Below, one piece after another: positions 57,201 through 64,000 of a DNA stretch of 64,000 nt. The first letter of the stretch is position 1; every line of letters begins with the position of its first letter. Source of the stretch: Urechis unicinctus. Lineage: Eukaryota; Annelida; Polychaeta; Xenopneusta; Urechidae. The stretch covers positions 1-64,000 of the forward strand of contig JAXDRA010000131.1 in the NCBI GenBank assembly GCA_034190875.2, written 5' to 3'. A program made the translations under genes and the position numbers. The notes under the pieces were generated by a model that saw only the letters and a program-made list of their open reading frames with translations, searched no databases and was not told where the DNA came from.

Positions 57201-60200
57201 TATACGAAGAAGCAAGTATTAGCACGCATACGGAAATAACCGCACGCATACAAAAACGAACGTATACGTGCCTATATGCAAATATAGGAACAAATACGCA
57301 TGTAGATGCACAAACATGTAAGTATTTGCACGCATACGGAAATAACCGCACTCATACAAAAACGTACGCATACGTACATATATGCAAATATACGAACAAA
57401 TACGCATGTAGATGCACAAAGATGTAAGTATTTGCACGCATACGGTAATAAACGCACGCATACGCAAGAGTACGAAAACGCATTTATGTGCACATTTAAT
57501 TTCGTATAGGCACGATCACGAACGAAAAGGCACCTATACGTGAGTATACGGATATATATGCATGTATATGTATGTATAATACGGTTAAATCCGCACGTAA
57601 ACGTATGTACAAATCAGAAATATCCGGAAATATACGATGAAGAAAGTATAAGCACGCATACGGAAATAAACGCACACATACAAAAAAACGTATGCCTGCG
57701 TACATATATGCAAATATACGAACAAATACGCATGTAGATGCACAAAGATGTTAGCATTCGCACGCATACGGAAATTAACGCACGCATACGCACGATTACA
57801 AAATGCAATAATACTCACATTTAAGTCCTTATAGGCGCGAACACGTACGAAAAGCAACTTTACATGAGCATAAGGATATATACGCACGTATACGTATGTA
57901 CAAAGCTGTTAAATCCGCACGTATGCGTATGTGCAATACCGAAATATCCGCAAATATACGAAGAAGCAAGTATTTGCGCGCATACGGAAATAAATGCACG
58001 CATACAAAAACGTACGCATACGTACATATATGCAAATATACGAACAAATACGCATGTAGATGCACAAACATGTAATTATTAGCACGCATACGGAAATAAA
58101 CGCACGCATACAAAAACGTACGCATACGTACATATATGCAAATATACGAACAAATACGCACTAAGATGTAAGTATTTGCAAGCATACGGAAATAAACGCA
58201 CGCATACAAAAACGTACGCATACGTACATATATGCAAATATACGAACAAATACGCATGTAGATGCACAAACATGTAAGTATTAGCACGCATACGATAATA
58301 AACGCACGCATACGCTCGAGTACGAATACGCACTTATGTGCACATTTAATTCCGTATAGGCACGACCACGAACGAAAAGGCACCTATACGTGAGTATACG
58401 AATATATATGCACGTATATGTATGTACAATACGGTTAAATCCGCACGTGAACGTATGGACAAATCAGAAATATCCGCACATATAGGAAGAAGCAAGTATT
58501 AGCACGCATACGGAAAAATACCGCACGCATACAAAAACGAACGTATACGTACATATATGCAAATATACGAACAAATACGCATGTAGATGCACAAACATGT
58601 AAGTATTTGCACGCATACGGAAATAAACGCACGCATACAAAAACGTACGCATACGTATATATATGCAAATATACGAACAAATACGCATGTAGATGCACAA
58701 AGATGTAAGTATTTGCACGCATACGGAAATAAACGCACGCATACAAAAACGTACGCATACGTACATATATACAAATATACGAACAAATACGCATGTAGAT
58801 GCACAAAGATGTAAGTATTTGCACGCATACGGTAATAAACGCACGCATACGCACGAGTACCAAAACGCATTTATGTGCACATTTAATTTCGTATAGGCAC
58901 TATCACGAACGAAAAGGCACCTATACGTGAGTATACGGATATATATGCACGTATATGTATGTATAATACGGTTAAATCCGCACGTAAACGTATGTACAAA
59001 TCAGAAATATCCGCACATATACGATAAAGAAAGTATTAGCACGCATACGGAAATAAACGCACACATACAAAAACGTATGCCTGCGTACATATATGCAAAT
59101 ATACGAACAAATACGCATGTAGATGCACAAAGATGTTAGCATTCGCACGCATACGGAAATTAACGCACGCATACGCACGATTACCAAATGCAATAATACG
59201 CACATTTAAGTCCTTATAGGCACGTACACGTACGAAAAGCACCTTTACATGAGCATAAGGATATATACGCACGTATACGTATGTACAAAGCTGTTAAATC
59301 CGCACGTATGCGTATGTGCAATACCGAAATATCCGCAAATATACGAAGAAGCAAGTATTTGCGCGCATACGGAAATAAACGCACGCATACAAAAACGTAC
59401 GCATACGTACATATATGCAAATATACGAACAAATACGCATGTAGATGCACAAACATGTAATTATTAGCACGCATACGGAAATAAACGCACGCATACAAAA
59501 ACGTACGCATACGTACATATATGCAAATATACGAACAAATACGCACTAAGATGTAAGTATTTGCAAGCATACGGAAATAAACGCACGCATACAAAAACGT
59601 ACGCATACGTACATATATGCAAATATACGAACAAATACGCATGTAAATGCACAAAGATGTAATTATTTGCACGCATACGTTAATAAACGCACGCATACGC
59701 AAGAGTACGAAAGCGCACTTATGTGCACATTTAATTCCGTATAGGCACGATCACGAACGAAAAGGCACCTATACGTGAGTATACGGATATATATGCACGT
59801 ATATGTATGTACAATACGGTTAAATCCGCACGTTAACGTATGTACAAATCAGAAATATCCGCACATATACGAAGAAGAAAGTATTAGCACGCATACGGAA
59901 ATAACCGCACGCATACAAAAACGTACGTATACGTACATATATGCAAATATACGAACAAATACGCATGTAGATGCACAAACATGTAAGTATTTGCACGCAT
60001 ACGGAAATAAACGCACGCATACAAAAACGTACGCATACGTATATATATGCAAATATACGAACAAATACGCATGTAGATGCACAAAGATGTAAGTATTTGC
60101 ACGCATACGGTAATAAACGCACGCATACGCACGAGTACGAAAACGCATTTATGTGCACATTTAATTTCGTATAGGCACGATCACGAACGAAAAGGCACCT

Positions 60201-60387
60201 ATACGTGAGTATACGGATATATATGCACGTATATGTATGTATAATACGGTTAAATCCGCACGTAAACGTATGTACAAATCAGAAATATCCGGAAATATAC
60301 GATGAAGAAAGTATAAGCACGCATACGGAAATAAACGCACACATACAAAAACGTATGCCTGCGTACATATATGCAAATATACGAACA
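54213..60387 (+). repeat. 6.17-kb HOR, copy 2
   Basis: Repeats copy 1 at an offset of 6170-6177 bp through all fourteen L modules. Differences are sparse: a short deletion with change in S near 55218-55228, an extra GAA in the alpha/gamma tail near 55823, extra A residues near 57683 and 58516, and GTTTGCACGC against GTTTGAACGC near 58816. It ends where the sequence passes back into a 3.4-kb-type unit. Confidence 0.93.
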
Positions 60388-62224
60388 AATACGCATGTAG
60401 ATGCACAAAGATGTTAGCATTCGCACGCATACGGAAATTAACGCACGCATACGCACGATTACAAAATGCAATAATACTCACATTTAAGTCCTTATAGGAG
60501 CGAACACGTACGAAAAGCAACTTTACATGAGCATAAGGATATATACGCACGTATACGTATGTACAAAGCTGTTAAATCCGCACGTATGCGTATGTGCAAT
60601 ACCGAAATATCCGCAAATATACGAAGAAGCAAGTATTTGCGCGCATACGGAAATAAATGCACGCATACAAAAACGTACGCATACGTACATATATGCAAAT
60701 ATACGAACAAATACGCATGTAGATGCACAAACATGTAATTATTAGCACGCATACGGAAATAAACGCACGCATACAAAAACGTACGCATACGTACATATAT
60801 GCAAATATACGAACAAATACGCACTAAGATGTAAGTATTTGCAAGCATACGGAAATAAACGCACGCATACAAAAACGTACGCATACGTACATATATGCAA
60901 ATATACGAACAAATACGCATGTAGATGCACAAAGATGTAAGTATTTGCACGCATACGGTAATAAACGCACGCATACGCAAGAGTACGAAAACGCACTTAT
61001 GTGCACATTTAATTCCGTATTGGCACGATCACGAACGAAAGGGCACCTATACGTGAGTATACGGATGTATATGCACGTATATGTATGTACAATACGGTTA
61101 AATCCGCACGTTAACGTATGTACAAATCAGAAATATCCGCACATATACGAAGAAGAAAGTATTAGCACGCATACGGAAATAACCGCACGCATACAAAAAC
61201 GTACGTATACGTACATATATGCAAATATACGAACAAATACGCATGTAGATGCACAAACATGTAAGTATTAGCACGCATACGGAAATAAACGCACGCATAC
61301 AAAAACGTACGCATACGTATATATATGCAAATATACGAACAAATACGCATGTAGATGCACAAACATGTAAGCATTAGCACGCATACGGTAATAAACGCAC
61401 GCATACGCTCGAGTACGAATACGCACTTATGTGCACATTTAATTCCGTATAGGCACGACCACGAACGAAAAGGCACCTATACGTGTGTATACGGATATAT
61501 ACGCACGTATATGTATGTACAATACGGTTAAATCCGCACGTGAACGTATGGACAAATCAGAAATATCCGCACATATAGGAAGAAGCAAGTATTGGCACGC
61601 ATACGGAAATAACCGCACGCATACAAAAACGAACGTATACGTACATATATGCAAATATACAAACAAATACGCATGTAGATGCACAAACATGTAAGTATTT
61701 GCACGCATACGGAAATAACCGCACGCATACGCACGATTACAACATGCAATAATACGCACATTTAAGTCCTTATAGGCACGTACACGTACGAAAAGCACCT
61801 TTACATGAGCATAAGGATATATACGCACGTATACGTATGTACAAAGCTGTTAAATCCGCACGTATGCGTATGTGCAATACCGAAATATCCGCAAATATAC
61901 GAAGAAGCAAGTATTTGCGCGCATACGGAAATAAACGCACGCATACAAAAACGCACGCATACGTACATATATGCAAATATACGAACAAATACGCATGTAG
62001 ATGCACAAACATGTAATTATTAGCACGCATACGGAAATAAACGCACACATACAAAAACGTACGCATACGTACATATATGCAAATATACGAACAAATACGC
62101 ACTAAGATGTAAGTATTTGCACGCATACGGTTATAAACGCACGCATAAGCAAGTGTACGAAAACGCACTTATGTGCACATTTAATTCCGTATAGGCACGA
62201 TCACGAACGAAAAGGCACCTATAC
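60388..62224 (+). repeat. Return to 3.4-kb HOR type
   Basis: Beta 60527, alpha about 61055, alpha about 61487 and beta 61805 reproduce the order and marks of 28812-30416 and 32567-34171, including the GTATTGGCACGATC alpha variant near 61018 and the CTCGAG-bearing alpha head at about 61408. So the 6.17-kb HOR was inserted or amplified within an array of the 3.4-kb type. Confidence 0.82.
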
Positions 62225-63514
62225 GTGAGTATACGAATATATATGCACGTATATGTATGTACAATACGGTTAAATCCGCACGTTAACGTATGTACAAATC
62301 AGAAATATCCGCACATATACGAAGATGAAAGTATTAGCACGCATACGGAAATAACCGCACGCATACAAAAACGTACGTATACGTACATATATGCAAATAT
62401 ACGAACAAATACGCATGTAGATGCACAAACATGTAAGTATTAGCACGCATACGGAAATAAACGCACGCATACGCTCGAGTACGAATACGCACTTATGTGC
62501 ACATTTAATTCCGTATAGGCACGACCACGAACGAAAAGGCACCTATACGTGAGTATACGAATATATATGCACGTATATGTATGTACAATACGGTTAAATC
62601 CGCACGTTAACGTATGTACAAATCAGAAATATCCGCACATATACGAAGAAGAAAGTATTAGCACGCATACGGAAATAACCGCACGCATACAAAAACGTAC
62701 GTATACGTACATATATGCAAATATACGAACAAATACGCATGTAGATGCACAAACATGTAAGTATTAGCACGCATACGGAAATAAACGCACGCATACAAAA
62801 ACGTACGCATACGTATATATATGCAAATATACGAACAAATACGCATGTAGATGCACAAACATGTAAGTATTAGCACGCATACGATTATAAACGCACGCAT
62901 ACGCTCGAGTACGAATACGCACTTATGTGCACATTTAATTCCGTATAGGCACGACCACGAACGAAAAGGCACCTATACGTGAGTATACGAATATATATGC
63001 ACGTATATGTATGTACAATACGGTTAAATCCGCACGTGAACGTATGGACAAATCAGAAATATTCGCACATATAGGAAGAAGCAAGTATTAGCACGCATAC
63101 GGAAATAACCGCACGCATACAAAAACGAACGTATACGTACATATATGCAAATATACGAACAAATACGCATGTAGATGCACAAAGATGTAAGTATTTGCAC
63201 GCATACGGAAATAAACGCACGCATGCAAAAACGTACGCACACGTATATATATGCAAATATACGAACAAATACGCATGTAGATGCACAAACATGTAAGTAT
63301 TTGCACGCATACGGAAATAAACGCACGCATACAAAAACGTACGCATACGTACATATATACAAATATACGAACAAATACGCATGTAGATGCACAAAGATGT
63401 AAGTATTTGCACGCATACGGTAATAAACGCACGCATACGCACGAGTACCAAAACGCATTTATGTGCACATTTAATTTCGTATAGGCACTATCACGAACGA
63501 AAAGGCACCTATAC
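62225..63514 (+). repeat. Short alpha units
   Basis: Alpha modules at 62225, 62549 and about 62985 with the shared variant GTATACGAATATATATGC; spacings 324 and about 436 bp. The 324-bp unit is L plus a single S and is followed by an almost identical L, which is a small local duplication. The last unit has three S modules before the next L. Confidence 0.82.
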
Positions 63515-64000
63515 GTGAGTATACGGATATATATGCACGTATATGTATGTATAATACGGTTAAATCCGCACGTAAACGTATGTACCAATCAGAAATATCC
63601 GCACATATACGATGAAGAAAGTATTAGCACGCATACGGAAATAAACGCACGCATACAAAAACGTATGCCTGCGTACATATATGCAAATATACGAACAAAT
63701 ACGCATGTAGATGCACAAAGATGTTAGCATTCGCACGCATACGGAAATTAACGCACGCATACGCACGATTACCAAATGCAATAATACGCACATTTAAGTC
63801 CTTATAGGCACGTACACGTACGAAAAGCACCTTTACATGAGCATAAGGAGACATATGCACGCATACGTATGCACAATACGGTTAAATCCGCACGTGAACG
63901 TATGGACAAATCAGAAATATCCGCACATATAGGAAGAAGCAAGTATTGGCACGTATACGGAAATAACCGCACGCATACAAAAACGAACGTATACGTACAT
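63515..64000 (+). repeat. Alpha unit then beta/gamma/alpha chimeric L at window edge
   Basis: Alpha 63515 with one S and a beta-type head (CACGATTACCAAATGCAATA), then a long module that reads beta (TTAAGTCCTTATAGGCACGT, ATGAGCATAAGG), gamma (AGACATATGCACGC plus the GCATACGTATGC palindrome) and alpha (ACAATACGGTTAAATCC, CGTGAACGTATGGAC) in turn. The window stops inside the following S. Confidence 0.8.

Larger units (their letters stand above)
1..64000 (+). repeat. Satellite DNA array with nested higher-order repeats, whole window
   Basis: The whole window is built from related tandem modules in one orientation. The short module S is 106 bp and the long module L is 217-218 bp; L is followed by one to four S modules, and groups of these form higher-order repeats of about 2.13, 2.16, 3.4, 6.17 and 6.65 kb. 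No recognisable inverted module, mobile element, unique DNA, rRNA or tRNA was found. In a hand count of one consensus S unit GC is 37 percent, with 46 A against 21 T on the + strand. Sequence shows the structure directly; assignment to eukaryotic heterochromatin is inference from scale and organisation. I do not recognise the family. Both edges cut through modules, so the array continues on each side. Confidence 0.97.

Noticed and set aside
1-64000. CRISPR array
   Set aside because: Repeats are adjacent and hundreds of bp long with no unique spacers of regular length.
1-64000. CENP-B box or telomere-type repeats
   Set aside because: I looked for the TTCGNNNNANNCGGG pattern and for TTAGGG-like runs on both strands and found none in the consensus modules. 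Centromere or telomere identity is therefore not claimed.
1-64000. rRNA intergenic spacer or tRNA cluster
   Set aside because: No rRNA or tRNA sequence lies anywhere in the window, which an rDNA spacer or tRNA repeat of these periods would require.

Overview
This window is one uninterrupted satellite DNA array. I see no gene, RNA gene, transposon, CRISPR array or unique flanking sequence in its 64 kb, and both window ends lie inside the array. All recognisable units run head-to-tail in the same orientation. The scale, the nested higher-order repeats (HORs) and the lack of coding content point to a eukaryotic nuclear heterochromatic array (centromeric, pericentromeric or subtelomeric; the sequence does not say which). 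I do not recognise the family and cannot name the species. CpG is over-represented (about 2.5 times expected in a hand-counted consensus unit), which argues against a genome with strong methylation-driven CpG loss.

The array has four nested levels. (1) A roughly 10-bp building block, typified by GCACGCATAC, GTACGCATAC and GCAAATATAC, nearly always starting with G. (2) A short module S of 106 bp, with 96-bp and 116-bp variants that differ by whole decamer steps, and a long module L of 217-218 bp in three classes (alpha, beta, gamma). (3) Units of one L plus one to four S modules, giving recurring lengths near 322, 430, 525 and 535 bp. (4) Several different HORs that succeed one another along the window.

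Layout: 1-1380 matches part of the HOR seen near 27.1-28.5 kb; 1381-2692 transition; 2693-4844 alpha units with a nested 860-bp dimer; 4845-11322 three near-identical copies of a 2.16-kb HOR; 11323-12559 transition; 12560-13700 disordered; 13701-16546 mixed; 16547-21321 2.126-kb HOR; 21322-23571 mixed; 23572-34171 three copies of a 3.4-3.75-kb HOR; 34172-37387 mixed with a 1.4-kb local period; 37388-48700 a long segment present twice at an offset near 6.65 kb, with a disordered junction at about 42.06-44.04 kb; 48042-60387 two tandem copies of a 6.17-kb segment whose junction can be placed near 54212; 60388-62224 return to the 3.4-kb HOR type; 62225-64000 short alpha units ending in a chimeric L.

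The most interesting points are the decamer code and indels in decamer steps, the long alternating purine-pyrimidine tracts, the readable unequal-exchange junctions, the absence of minus-strand stops in all three frames of S, and two disordered islands that are either real decay or local assembly error. The many open frames are a by-product of repeat composition and are not annotated as genes.
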